Assembly: GCA_025362975.1 (NCBI GenBank)
Contig: JANYES010000013.1
Location: 53,303 to 117,302 of the forward strand
DNA from: Alphaproteobacteria bacterium
GTDB lineage: Bacteria; Pseudomonadota; Alphaproteobacteria; Rickettsiales; SXRF01
Direction of reading: 5' to 3'
DNA length: 64,000 bases
Part shown: one piece after another, positions 35,390 to 44,055 of the stretch
How the letters are laid out: each line of letters opens with the position of its first letter
Position numbering within the stretch: the stretch's first letter is position 1
Notes under the pieces: model-generated
What the model saw: the letters and a program-made list of their open reading frames with translations, nothing else
What the model was told of the DNA's origin: nothing
Databases searched by the model: none
Position numbers and translations under genes: made by a program

Positions 35390-35495
35390 TCATCCCCGTG
35401 AAGACGGGGATCCAATGCGGAGCGCGTCTGCGCGGGAAAGAGCTTGTTCCCTTGCTCCCGCAAGGTGTATTGGATCCCCGTCTACACGGGGATGA
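35390..35495. repeat. Palindromic repeat element with 27-base inverted arms
   Basis: The arms at 35390-35416 and 35469-35495 are inverted copies of each other with one mismatch, and each arm is itself a hairpin (CATCCCCGTG..GACGGGGAT). The core contains a further short inverted repeat (GCGGGA/TCCCGC). A partial extra copy of the arm start (CTTCCGTCATCCCCGTG) lies at about 35364-35380. This looks like a REP/BIME-type mobile palindrome. It fills the space between the ends of convergent ridA and the TraX-like gene, its right arm abutting the latter's stop codon. It may therefore also terminate both transcripts. Confidence 0.8.
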
Positions 35496-36218
35496 CTAGA
35501 TCGGGAAACCCGTTATCCACGACAACACGATCAAGTGGATAACGTAAATATAGCCCGAGTAATATGAGGTGAGAGCCAGCGGTGTCTCAAGAACCCCACT
35601 GACTTTCACCTCTTTTACTTTTAACCGGCTAAGCAGCCAGTAATCAAACCCCAGCACCGGCACCATCAGCGCGAACGTCGCGGGCGTTAAATCGAAGAAG
35701 AACGCGAAGGTCAGCGCGTAAGCTACAAACGTGGCCATTAAAAAGCGTCTGAAGGTCGCGGGAGCGTATTTTTCCGGCCTGCGGTGCATGTACCCTGCAA
35801 TGGCAAACATCATCCCCAGCGTCCCGTACTGGAAGAAGAAGCAAGTGATAAAAATAAACACCGCGTTGCAAATGAACCACTCCATCGGCTTTTCGATCAT
35901 CTTCCCGCGCTTTTCCAGCCAGTGCAGCACCCCGCGCGCCATCAGGATGGTAAACAGGATATTCAGCGGCTCAACCACCACACCCATCGCCAGATTCGAA
36001 ACCAGCATAGCCACCGCGAGAAAAAACACTTCTCTGCTGAATCTATACGACCCCGCATACCCCGCCAGAAACAGAAAAATCGGCGCCGCTCCGCGGCCGA
36101 TAGAGCGCAGCCACAGATCGTGGATAAAAAAATATTCCCCCGTATGATCGACGAACATGAACCCCAGCGCGACGATCTTGGCCATGTCCCATGTGTTAAG
36201 CGGCCTGTTTTTCGTCAC
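35496..36218 (-). CDS. TraX-like integral membrane protein
   Basis: A 240-residue polytopic protein with about seven hydrophobic segments. The start LNTWDMAKIVALGFMFVDHTGEYFF, the RSIGRGAAPIFLFLAGY core and the late histidine near IYVIHLIVLSW match the TraX family, known for N-acetylating F pilin. The family is widespread outside plasmids, and its chromosomal role is generally unknown. Its start overlaps the stop of the spermidine-synthase-like gene by 4 bases (ATGA), so the two are translationally coupled. A possible job modifying pilin of the neighbouring secretion or Tad systems is only a guess. Confidence 0.82.
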   Translation of the reverse strand: MTKNRPLNTWDMAKIVALGFMFVDHTGEYFFIHDLWLRSIGRGAAPIFLFLAGYAGSYRFSREVFFLAVAMLVSNLAMGVVVEPLNILFTILMARGVLHWLEKRGKMIEKPMEWFICNAVFIFITCFFFQYGTLGMMFAIAGYMHRRPEKYAPATFRRFLMATFVAYALTFAFFFDLTPATFALMVPVLGFDYWLLSRLKVKEVKVSGVLETPLALTSYYSGYIYVIHLIVLSWITGFPI

Positions 36219-37624
36219 GGCATGTCCACCGAATAGCTGTTCTTATCGTCGGTGTAGACGGTCTTATCGCGGCTCAACGCGTTGTTATAATACACGTAGA
36301 TGACATTGGCGTAATCCACCCCGCCGTCTAGCGTGACCGGGGCCAGCACCTGACGGGTATGGTTAGCGAACACGCTTGAGAACGTGTTGTCGTACCGCAC
36401 CGAAAAACGCGATGAAAAGCTCGGGCTGGCGATGATATTGGCCGCCAGCGTGCCGCCGGGCTTGAGCAGGTTTTTGACATCCAGCAGGTAATCCTGCGTC
36501 GTCGTTTCCATCGGGATGGCCTGTGTGTTGCTGTAGGTATCCAGCACGATCAAATCGTATTTCTTCGTGTCCGAACGCACGAAGGCGCGCGCCGACATGG
36601 CTATGAAATGCTTGTTGTCGGGGAGTTCCTGATTGAGGAAATTCTTCTGCGAGACCGCCTTCAATTCGCTATCGATATCGACAAAAATATAACTGTTGCG
36701 CATATCCTGAATCCCAAGCGTGAACCCACCGCTGCCCAGCACTAAAATATCCTTAGATTCGCCGCCCGCCAGCACCAGCGGCGCGATGAAGCTCTGTTCG
36801 ATATACATGATGTAATTGAAGCGTAACGCCGGGTCTACGCTCACCCGCGAGGACAGGGAGTTATTGATGTACATATCCTTAATCCTGCCGCCGTCCTCTT
36901 GCTTAATTTTAACGGTGTTATAGGCGTTATCCGCCACCATGCGCCCGCCATGCGTGCCGCCCGTGGCGTTGATCAGCCACACCATCGCCAGCAGCCACAT
37001 GCACGACAGCGACCCGAGCGACAGCTTGTCGCGCGCCACCACCATGCCCAGCACCGTCAGCAATCCCATCGTGACGATCACGGTATTATGCACCCCGATG
37101 CTGCCCATCAGCACTACCGTCGAGATAATCGACCCGCAGAACGACCCGGCGGTCGAGAAGAACAGCATCTTGCCGGTGATGCTGCTCAAACGTTCCTTCG
37201 AAAAATAATTGCTTACCAGCGGCACCGTCTGCCCCAGCAAAAACACCGGCACGACAAGGAAGGTGAGCGCATACGCCGCCGTCTGGGCCAGCCGATTGTG
37301 CAGCCCCGCGGAACCCAGCCAGTGAAAAAACACCCCCAGCACCGGGTGCGACAGCCCGAGCCCGAGAAACAGCATCGCAATCAGGATGTTTCGCAGCAGC
37401 AGCCCGCGGATGGTGCGTGTCTGGCGCTTTTTTCCGCCGTAAGCCTTACCGCCTTCATGATACCCCACCGCCAGCGGCAACAGCACGCCGCTGATAATAA
37501 TCGCCACGCATTCCGTGCCGCTGCCCACAAACGGCAATATCTGTCGAATCGCCAGCAACTCGCTGGCCAGCACCACATAGCCTTCACTCAAGATAATCAA
37601 AAAGAGCAGGAGCGTCTTGCTCAT
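36215..37624 (-). CDS. Membrane protein fused to a spermidine-synthase-like domain
   Basis: A 469-residue protein whose first half has about seven to eight transmembrane helices (LIILSEGYVVLASELLAIR, IIISGVLLPLAVGYHEGG, ILIAMLFLGLGLSHPVLGVF). The second half is a Rossmann methyltransferase-like domain of the polyamine aminopropyltransferase family (DILVLGSGGFTLGIQD, SYIFVDIDSELKAVS, KYDLIVLDTYSNTQAIP). The conserved DxYS segment of spermidine synthase is recognisable. Such membrane fusions are common, but their substrate is mostly unknown. It lies 9 bases after scoB in the same direction. Confidence 0.85.
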   Translation of the reverse strand: MSKTLLLFLIILSEGYVVLASELLAIRQILPFVGSGTECVAIIISGVLLPLAVGYHEGGKAYGGKKRQTRTIRGLLLRNILIAMLFLGLGLSHPVLGVFFHWLGSAGLHNRLAQTAAYALTFLVVPVFLLGQTVPLVSNYFSKERLSSITGKMLFFSTAGSFCGSIISTVVLMGSIGVHNTVIVTMGLLTVLGMVVARDKLSLGSLSCMWLLAMVWLINATGGTHGGRMVADNAYNTVKIKQEDGGRIKDMYINNSLSSRVSVDPALRFNYIMYIEQSFIAPLVLAGGESKDILVLGSGGFTLGIQDMRNSYIFVDIDSELKAVSQKNFLNQELPDNKHFIAMSARAFVRSDTKKYDLIVLDTYSNTQAIPMETTTQDYLLDVKNLLKPGGTLAANIIASPSFSSRFSVRYDNTFSSVFANHTRQVLAPVTLDGGVDYANVIYVYYNNALSRDKTVYTDDKNSYSVDMP

Positions 37625-37632
37625 ACCATTTT

Positions 37633-38283
37633 TCAGGCAGCTTTGAGATCGGCCGCAACTTCGATCGCCGCTTCGCTGCGCTTGCGGATTTCTTCCACGC
37701 TCATGCCCGGCGCCGTTTCGATCAGCGTCACTTTACCGCCTTCGATGGTAAACACCCCGAGTTCGGAAATCACCATATTAACCACGGCCTTGCCGGTCAG
37801 CGGCAGGGTGCAGGCGTTCACCAGCTTCGCCGAACCGTCCTTGGCGTTATGCTCCATAATCACCACCACTTTTTTGACACCGGCAACCAAATCCATCGCC
37901 CCGCCCATGCCTTTGACCATTTTGCCCGGCACCATCCAGTTGGCGATATCGCCGTCCCTGGACACCTGCAACGCGCCTAAGATCGCAAGGTCGATATGCC
38001 CGCCGCGAATCATGCCGAACGACGTCGCGCTATCGAAATACGAGCTGGTTGGCAGTTCGGTGATCGTCTGCTTACCCGCGTTGATAAGATCCGGGTCGGC
38101 CGTCGCTTCCGTCGGGAAAGGCCCCATGCCGAGCATGCCGTTTTCGCTCTGGAGCGTGAAATTCACACCTTTGGGAATGTAATTGGCCACCTGTGTAGGA
38201 ATGCCGATGCCGAGATTCACATAGAACCCGTCCTTAAGTTCCTTGGCGGCGCGGATGCACATCTGTTCATGGTTCCATGTCAT
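37633..38283 (-). CDS. scoB: 3-oxoacid CoA-transferase subunit B
   Basis: A 216-residue beta subunit of succinyl-CoA:3-ketoacid (acetoacetate) CoA-transferase, which activates acetoacetate using succinyl-CoA. The catalytic glutamate lies in LQSENGMLGMGP. Other family marks are YVNLGIGIPTQVANYIP, IRGGHIDLAILGALQVS and NWMVPGKMVKGMGGAMDLV. It is 11 bases downstream of the alpha subunit gene, as is usual. The pair suggests use of ketone bodies or polyhydroxybutyrate breakdown products. Confidence 0.95.
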   Translation of the reverse strand: MTWNHEQMCIRAAKELKDGFYVNLGIGIPTQVANYIPKGVNFTLQSENGMLGMGPFPTEATADPDLINAGKQTITELPTSSYFDSATSFGMIRGGHIDLAILGALQVSRDGDIANWMVPGKMVKGMGGAMDLVAGVKKVVVIMEHNAKDGSAKLVNACTLPLTGKAVVNMVISELGVFTIEGGKVTLIETAPGMSVEEIRKRSEAAIEVAADLKAA

Positions 38284-38294
38284 AGCGTCGTTCC

Positions 38295-39017
38295 TTATGC
38301 TGATTGTTTTTTTCCGCTCGGGTTCGCCTGCGTCGTCAGGAACTCGATGCGTTTTTCGAAATGCGTGCCTTGGAAAATGCGCTGCACGAACACGCCCGGC
38401 GTATGGATATCGTCGCCGCCAAGCTGCCCCGGCTCGACCAGCTCTTCCACTTCCGCGATCGTCACCTTGCCGGCCATCGCCATCATCGGGTTGAAATTAC
38501 GCGCCGTCTTGCGGTAGACGAGGTTCCCCGTCGTATCGCCTTTCCATGCTTTGACAATGGCAATGTCGGCCTTCAGCGCCTTTTCCATCACATAGGTCAC
38601 ACCGTCAAATTCACGCGTTTCCTTGCCGTCGGCGATCACCGTGCCTACACCCGTCTTGGTAAAGAACGCCGGAATTCCCGAGCCACCGGCGCGGATACGC
38701 TCGGCCAGCGTGCCTTGCGGATTAAACTCCACTTCCAGCTCGCCGTTTAAATACTGCTTCTCGAACGTCTTGTTTTCGCCGACATACGAGGCGATCATTT
38801 TCTTGATCTGGCGGCTATGCAGCAAAATGCCGCTGCCGAAATCGTCCACGCCGCAATTATTGGCGATCCACGTAATCCCTTTGGTGCCCGCGTCTTTAAG
38901 CTGGCGGATACAATGCTCGGGAATCCCGCACAGGCCGAACCCGCCCGACATGATGGTCATATTGTCGAACAATAAACCGGCAAGCGCGGCGCTTGCGTCT
39001 GGATACACTTTATTCAT
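38295..39017 (-). CDS. scoA: 3-oxoacid CoA-transferase subunit A
   Basis: A 240-residue alpha subunit of the CoA-transferase. It begins MNKVYPDASAAL and contains the CoA-binding GGFGLCGIPEHCI motif, the conserved NNCGVDDFGSGILL region, and GTLAERIRAGGSGIPAFFT. The C-terminal half carries the GNLVYRKTARNFNPMMA motif. I chose the ATG at 39017. The frame continues to 39053 but only adds unconserved residues. The gene is read together with scoB. Confidence 0.95.
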   Translation of the reverse strand: MNKVYPDASAALAGLLFDNMTIMSGGFGLCGIPEHCIRQLKDAGTKGITWIANNCGVDDFGSGILLHSRQIKKMIASYVGENKTFEKQYLNGELEVEFNPQGTLAERIRAGGSGIPAFFTKTGVGTVIADGKETREFDGVTYVMEKALKADIAIVKAWKGDTTGNLVYRKTARNFNPMMAMAGKVTIAEVEELVEPGQLGGDDIHTPGVFVQRIFQGTHFEKRIEFLTTQANPSGKKQSA

Positions 39018-39336
39018 GGGCAAAACCTCGGATCTGGGGTGGAAGACGATCAAGCAGGTAAATATATTGACAGAAGATTACGGAATAGTGAAGGAATACG
39101 CAACCATAACCTTGGTTTATCGCCTAAAGGCAATATGTTACAATTTGATGAATTTAGCTTAAATACAAGACACTTTTGATTAATATTAACCAAAAATTAA
39201 TCATAAGCATGCTGTAATAGTTATTAATTAGTTAACGCATTTCGTGTGCAACCCAAAGCCTGATCTTAGCAATAAATAATGCAGTGTAAAAATGTAATTA
39301 GTTGTTTTTTAGCTGCACCTTTGCTACTGATTAGCC
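39018..39336. other. AT-rich intergenic region between scoA and the DUF2336 genes
   Basis: This 319-base gap separates divergent genes and should hold both promoters. It is much richer in A and T than its surroundings and contains a TTAA-N7-TTAA element at 39186-39200. I see no open frame or RNA gene that I can support in it. Confidence 0.6.
39186..39200. promoter_or_regulatory. CtrA-like box upstream of DUF2336 genes
   Basis: TTAACCAAAAATTAA fits TTAA-N7-TTAA, and its left half TTAACC also matches the extended CtrA half-site TTAACCAT in part. It lies about 137 bases before the first DUF2336 gene. Confidence 0.42.
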
Positions 39337-40467
39337 ATGAAAAACTTGACCGCTATGGACGTTAAAAAGCTTACGCAAGAACCCTCGGCCCAGATCCGCG
39401 GCATGTTGGCAGGCAAAATCGCCATGGACTACCGGCAGAACGAATTCACCGCCGCCGAAGCCACGATCGCCGCCGATATCTTCCGCATCCTAATTAAGGA
39501 TGTCGAAATTAAAATCCGCAAAAGCCTCGCTGAACAGCTCGCCCATTGCCCGAACACACCGCGCGACATCATCATGAAACTCGCCGCCGATGAGTCCGAC
39601 GTCGCCATCCCCGTGCTCGAACATTCCTCGGTGCTCAACGAAGACGACCTCATCATGCTCGTCCAAAGCACTTACGAAGTCGTCAAGCTCTGCGCCATCG
39701 CGCGTCGAGACAGTATTTCCGAGGATCTCTCGGGCAGCCTGTTAGAGACCTCCAATACCCTCGTGCTGCAAAACTTGCTGCACAACAAAGGTGCGGCCAT
39801 CAACGAACGCCAATTAATGAAGGCGTGGGACCGCATCACCTCGAATCACACGCTGCTCGAAGCCCTCGTAAGCCGCGGCGGCCTGCCTCTGACCATTGCT
39901 GAAAAACTGTTCCTCGCCGTGTCCGACGAATTGAAGGAAGCCCTCAAAAAGCAGTACAAGCTCAATTCGCCCAGCGTCAACCGCGCCTTCGAAGATGTGC
40001 GCGAATGGGAGCTGCTCGGCATCACCCCGGCGCAGGACCAGATGGACACCACCGATGAAGAGTTGGTGGAAGATCTCGTGCACGAGTTGCACATGAAGGG
40101 CCGCCTGACTCATTCGCTGCTGATACGCGCGCTCTGCGTCGGCAACCTCAAAGTCTTCGAAGCGGGCATGGCCAAGCTCGCCGCCGTGCCGCGCGTCAAC
40201 GCCCGCATCCTGATGATGGAAAGCTCCGGTGCTGGCTTAAAAGCCATCTACACTGCCGCCAAAATGCCCGAAGGGTTCTTCGAAGCCGTGCGAGTGCTGC
40301 TGCGCATCAGCCTTGAGGAAACCGAGTTCGGCCAGGAACGCCGCAGCGATTTCCGCAAGCGCATCATCGACCGCATCTATATCGAAAAATACAATCGCAC
40401 CGTAGAAAACATGGAATACCTGCTTTCGATCATCGGCGGGAAAGCGGTTGCCGGTGCTGAATTCTAA
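39337..40467 (+). CDS. DUF2336 domain protein, first of a tandem pair
   Basis: A 376-residue, mostly helical protein of the DUF2336 family, which is largely confined to alphaproteobacteria and has no established biochemical role. The N-terminal half shows HEAT-like helical repeats with the family pattern (KLAADESDVAIPVLEHSSVLNEDDLIMLVQ). The C-terminal half is the DUF2336 helical region. There is no signal peptide or membrane segment, so it should be cytoplasmic. It is followed one base later by a paralogue of identical length. A CtrA-like box lies in the upstream gap. Function unknown. Confidence 0.85.
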   Translation: MKNLTAMDVKKLTQEPSAQIRGMLAGKIAMDYRQNEFTAAEATIAADIFRILIKDVEIKIRKSLAEQLAHCPNTPRDIIMKLAADESDVAIPVLEHSSVLNEDDLIMLVQSTYEVVKLCAIARRDSISEDLSGSLLETSNTLVLQNLLHNKGAAINERQLMKAWDRITSNHTLLEALVSRGGLPLTIAEKLFLAVSDELKEALKKQYKLNSPSVNRAFEDVREWELLGITPAQDQMDTTDEELVEDLVHELHMKGRLTHSLLIRALCVGNLKVFEAGMAKLAAVPRVNARILMMESSGAGLKAIYTAAKMPEGFFEAVRVLLRISLEETEFGQERRSDFRKRIIDRIYIEKYNRTVENMEYLLSIIGGKAVAGAEF

Positions 40468-40468
40468 C

Positions 40469-41599
40469 GTGCCGAACCTGACCAATTACGGCTTCTCCCT
40501 GACCGCCTCCGAAGTCGAAGGATTACTCAACGACAAATCCCCCGCCGCCCTCGTGCAGGTCACCCATAAAATTGCCGAAGCCTATTCCGACAATCTCCTG
40601 CGCGACACCGACACCAAAGCCGCCGAGCAGATCTTCCGCCTGCTGGTGCGAGAAACCGAAGTCCACGTGCGCGCCACGCTTGCCAACAGCGTCAAGAACT
40701 CGACCGACATCCCCAAGGACATCGTCCTCGCCCTCGCCCATGACGTGGCCGAAGTGTCGCTACCCATTTTGCAATATTCCGAAGTCCTGAACGACGCCGA
40801 CCTCACCGACATCATCGCTGCCACTGACGACATTACCCGCTACGTGGCCATCTCCAAGCGCTACCGCGTGTCCGAAACCTTAAGTGGCACGTTGCTCGGC
40901 AAAGGCAACGACAGCGTCGCCAATGCGCTGATCGCCAATAACGGCGCGGCCATTTCCGAAAGCCAGATGATCGGCATCGTCTCCGACTACACCGAAAACA
41001 AGGACCTCATGAAGCGACTGAGCCAGCGCCACCAGCTCCCCGTCGCCGTCGTCGACAAGCTGGCCCATGTGGTCGCCGGCACCATCGGGCAGGAGCTGAA
41101 AAAGAAATACGCGCTGCCCGACAAAGAAATCGAAGTCGAAGTCGACAAGGCCCGCGAGAGCGAAACCCTCAAACTCCTGCGCTTCGACACCTCGCCCGAA
41201 GAGCTCGACAAGCTCATCGCCCAGCTCATCGCGTTCGACCGCCTGACCCCGTCGCTCATTTTAAGCGCCGTCTGCCAAGGCAATTTCCAGTTCTTCGAAA
41301 CCGCGCTCGCCCGGCTTTCCAATATCCCGGTCGCCAACGCCCGCACGCTGATCAAAGATCGCGGCGATCTCGGCTTCCGCGCCATCTACAACAAATCCGG
41401 CCTGCCCGAATCGCTGTTCCAGGCGGTGCGCCTTCTGCTCAAAGTCGTCCACAAGCTCGACGACGAAGGCCTGAAAGCCGGGCAGGGGCGTTACGCCAAC
41501 CGCATCATCGAAGAAGTCCTCCACATGGCTGAAGCCAATCAGGTCGAGAATCTGTCCTACATCGTGGCCCTCGTTCGCCGTTCGGCGCAAAACGCATGA
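40469..41599 (+). CDS. DUF2336 domain protein, second of a tandem pair
   Basis: A paralogue of the preceding gene, colinear from end to end. NLTNYGFSLTASEVEGLL aligns with the first protein's NLTAMDVKKL start, and ALAHDVAEVSLPILQYSEVL aligns with KLAADESDVAIPVLEHSSVL. I chose the GTG at 40469, one base after the previous stop, because it gives 376 residues, exactly the length of the first copy. The frame is open upstream to 40448. HEAT-like repeats dominate. The pair most likely arose by tandem duplication and may form a hetero-oligomer, which is inference. Confidence 0.83.
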   Translation: MPNLTNYGFSLTASEVEGLLNDKSPAALVQVTHKIAEAYSDNLLRDTDTKAAEQIFRLLVRETEVHVRATLANSVKNSTDIPKDIVLALAHDVAEVSLPILQYSEVLNDADLTDIIAATDDITRYVAISKRYRVSETLSGTLLGKGNDSVANALIANNGAAISESQMIGIVSDYTENKDLMKRLSQRHQLPVAVVDKLAHVVAGTIGQELKKKYALPDKEIEVEVDKARESETLKLLRFDTSPEELDKLIAQLIAFDRLTPSLILSAVCQGNFQFFETALARLSNIPVANARTLIKDRGDLGFRAIYNKSGLPESLFQAVRLLLKVVHKLDDEGLKAGQGRYANRIIEEVLHMAEANQVENLSYIVALVRRSAQNA

Positions 41600-41663
41600 T
41601 CTAAACTTTTTATTAAGCCCTAACTGCTATCACCACATTGAAACCCCAACCTGCCATTATCCC

Positions 41664-42443
41664 ATGACCTACAGTAAAATCGCATGTGTCGCGGACACCT
41701 CCCCCAAAGCTCAGGCCGCCCTTAAGGAAATCAAAAAAAACTTCGATATCGTCGAGTTGACCCGCCGCCGCATGGGCGCGGAAGCCATCGTGGTCCTTGG
41801 TGGCGACGGCTTCATGCTGCAAACCCTGCATGAATACATGAAAATGAAATTGCCGTTCTACGGCATCAATTGCGGCACGGTGGGCTTCCTCATGAACCAG
41901 CATTCCGTCGACGGCCTGCAAGAACGTCTCGACCGTTCCCGCCCCGCCACGCTCTACCCGCTGCACATGTACGCCCGCCGCACCAACGGCAAGGTGATGC
42001 AGGCGCTCGCCTTCAACGAAGTCTCCATGTTCCGCCAGGGCCGCCAGGCCGCCAAAATCCGCGTCTCCATCGACCACGTCATCCGCTTAAAAGAACTCAC
42101 CTGCGACGGCGTGCTCGTCGCCACCCCCGCCGGTTCCACCGCCTATAACTTCTCGGCGGGCGGTCCCATTATCCCGCTCGGCGCTAACGTCATGGCGCTC
42201 ACCCCGCTGGTGCCGTTTCGTCCCCGGCGCTGGCGCGGTGCGCTACTCAACCACGATTCATCGATCAACTTCACCATCCTCGAAGCCCAGAAACGCCCCG
42301 TCAACGCCGTGGCCGACTTCACCGAGTTTCAGGACGTGGAAGAGGTGGTCATCTCCGAACAGCGCAAATCCGGCGTCAACTTGCTGTTCGACCCCGAGCA
42401 CAACCTCGAAGAACGCATTATTAAAGAGCAGTTTACCTACTAG
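41664..42443 (+). CDS. nadK: NAD kinase
   Basis: A 259-residue NAD kinase that makes NADP from NAD. The catalytic GGDG motif is in VVLGGDGFMLQTLHEY, followed by the conserved YGINCGTVGFLMN. The NE motif occurs as AFNEVSMFRQ, and the TPAGSTAYNFSAGGP nucleotide-binding loop is complete. The stretch ending LVPFRPRRWRGALL is typical of alphaproteobacterial NAD kinases. It follows the DUF2336 pair by 64 bases and may be co-transcribed. Confidence 0.95.
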   Translation: MTYSKIACVADTSPKAQAALKEIKKNFDIVELTRRRMGAEAIVVLGGDGFMLQTLHEYMKMKLPFYGINCGTVGFLMNQHSVDGLQERLDRSRPATLYPLHMYARRTNGKVMQALAFNEVSMFRQGRQAAKIRVSIDHVIRLKELTCDGVLVATPAGSTAYNFSAGGPIIPLGANVMALTPLVPFRPRRWRGALLNHDSSINFTILEAQKRPVNAVADFTEFQDVEEVVISEQRKSGVNLLFDPEHNLEERIIKEQFTY

Positions 42444-42498
42444 TTAACAACGGTTAATTTCTGCTGGCGTTTTCGTCTCCCGCTGATAAATTACCGGC

Positions 42499-44055
42499 AT
42501 GCACGAGACTGCTTACACCCCCCGACTCCATTATCAAGGCTGCTACATGCTCGCAGCCGACGGCACGCTGCATTCGCCACTCATCGAAACCACCATCTCC
42601 AATAACAACCTCCTGCTGATCGAGCCCGACCAGCTTACCGCCGACGGCGTGCGCCATGCCGTCGCTGAGCTGCGCGCCAACCTGCCGTATCGCCGCGACG
42701 CGCAGAACATCGCGCTCGAACTAGAAATCCAGACCGAGCTACTCGTGCTGCAAAAGTTGCAAGAGCAGGGCCATCTGAGCGCGACGCTTCCAAACCTGCG
42801 CGAAGCCCGCTTTGCGCTGGGTATCCACGGGCTGCTCACGTTGCTGGAGCGCGTCGAGGAGCACGACGACCAGAGTGATGACGTTTTGGAACAGCTCTAT
42901 AAACGCGCCGAGAGCGACGCGGACGTCGCCACACAGGCTAAAATCTACCTGCGCAACCTGCTCGGCCTGACCCCGCAGGACTGGGACATCGCCACCACCC
43001 CCGGCATCCCCGGCAAAGAGGCCATCAAAGATTTGCTGGCATTGCGCCTCGACATCATGGAAGCCAACGCGCCCGCCGTCGCCGAGTCTTTGCAGCAGCA
43101 AAGCAAAACAATGGGCCGCAAGTGGCATCTCAAAATCGCCCACGCCGCCCACTGGATCGCCACCCACAAACAAAAGATAGGCGCCAGCCTGAGCTACGGC
43201 ATCGGCCTGCCCAGCGGTCTTGGGGCTGTAACGATGGCAGCCCTTGGCATCGACCCCGCCAGCAGCGCCACCTTGTTCGCAGGCGTCACCGCCTCAAGCT
43301 ATCTGGGCGGCCAGCTCATTGCCACCGGCCCCGGCACCGACGCCCTTAACCATGCTATTCGCAACCGCCTGCGTCACTCTCCCCCATACAGCGATGAGCT
43401 GAAAAACGATCTTGCCTCCCAGTTACAAGAAACCTTCACCTACCTGCCCCAGCGCACGCTCGATTTCTGCACCCGCTTCGACCCCGTCTTCATCATCGCC
43501 GACGAAGAACGCCATCTCTCCTCCCGCCCGCGCGACGAGCGCCTCAACACTGCTGACGGCTCAATGACCTTCAGCAAAAACCTGATTTTCCTGAAGCGCG
43601 AATGCGTGGGCAATCCCGAAACCCTGTTCGAAGAAATCACCCATTACGTCCAATCCCAGCTCGCCACCGAAGCCTTCGAACACTGCATCCGCGACGCCTA
43701 CCTCGCCGATCTCGGAAAACCCGCCTCTCAAGCCTTCCTGAGGCGCTACGCTTTCAACCCCACCCGCGAGCAGCACTACTCACACAAGGATTTAGGCGCC
43801 GAAGTGCTGGTGGAAATGGCCCTGATCGAATGGGCTTTGATGGACGAAAGAAACGTAAGCCGTGCCGAAGCCCGACGCGTTATCAGCACCAACCTGCCTA
43901 AAACCGGCAAGCTTTATTCCGACTATTGCCAGAAGGAAGATGCGCTGGCCCATAACCTGTTCGATTCACCATGCGAAACAAACCACAGCGACCGCCTGCG
44001 CAGCAACGTTGCCCAAAACGTCAATACTAACTCGCAAGGCGCGCGCCGGGCATAA
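42499..44055 (+). CDS. Protein of unknown function with a degenerate zincin-like EEITH motif
   Basis: I recognise no family for this 518-residue protein. The first 230 residues are mostly helical and charged. A glycine/alanine-rich hydrophobic hairpin (about 229-275, SLSYGIGLPSGLGAVTMAAL then LFAGVTASSYLGGQLIATG) could insert in a membrane. The C-terminal third contains LFEEITHYVQSQ (EEITH at 378-382, nt 43630-43644), which resembles the HExTH zinc site of metallopeptidases with the first histidine replaced by glutamate. An acidic helix follows about 60 residues later (EVLVEMALIEWALMDE), where a third ligand could lie. There is no signal peptide. The first two motifs together recall pore-forming or secreted toxins, but that is speculation. 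Confidence 0.65.
   Translation: MHETAYTPRLHYQGCYMLAADGTLHSPLIETTISNNNLLLIEPDQLTADGVRHAVAELRANLPYRRDAQNIALELEIQTELLVLQKLQEQGHLSATLPNLREARFALGIHGLLTLLERVEEHDDQSDDVLEQLYKRAESDADVATQAKIYLRNLLGLTPQDWDIATTPGIPGKEAIKDLLALRLDIMEANAPAVAESLQQQSKTMGRKWHLKIAHAAHWIATHKQKIGASLSYGIGLPSGLGAVTMAALGIDPASSATLFAGVTASSYLGGQLIATGPGTDALNHAIRNRLRHSPPYSDELKNDLASQLQETFTYLPQRTLDFCTRFDPVFIIADEERHLSSRPRDERLNTADGSMTFSKNLIFLKRECVGNPETLFEEITHYVQSQLATEAFEHCIRDAYLADLGKPASQAFLRRYAFNPTREQHYSHKDLGAEVLVEMALIEWALMDERNVSRAEARRVISTNLPKTGKLYSDYCQKEDALAHNLFDSPCETNHSDRLRSNVAQNVNTNSQGARRA

Noticed and set aside
36899..38182. 427-codon plus-strand frame across two minus-strand genes
   Set aside because: Its reading is low-complexity H/Q/R and it spans the ends of two well-supported genes on the other strand.
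42180..42245. Possible odd insertion in NAD kinase near PFRPRRWRGALL
   Set aside because: This segment is usual in alphaproteobacterial NAD kinases.
42443..42460. CtrA-like TTAA pair before the 518-residue gene
   Set aside because: Spacing is N6, not N7, so it does not fit the CtrA pattern.
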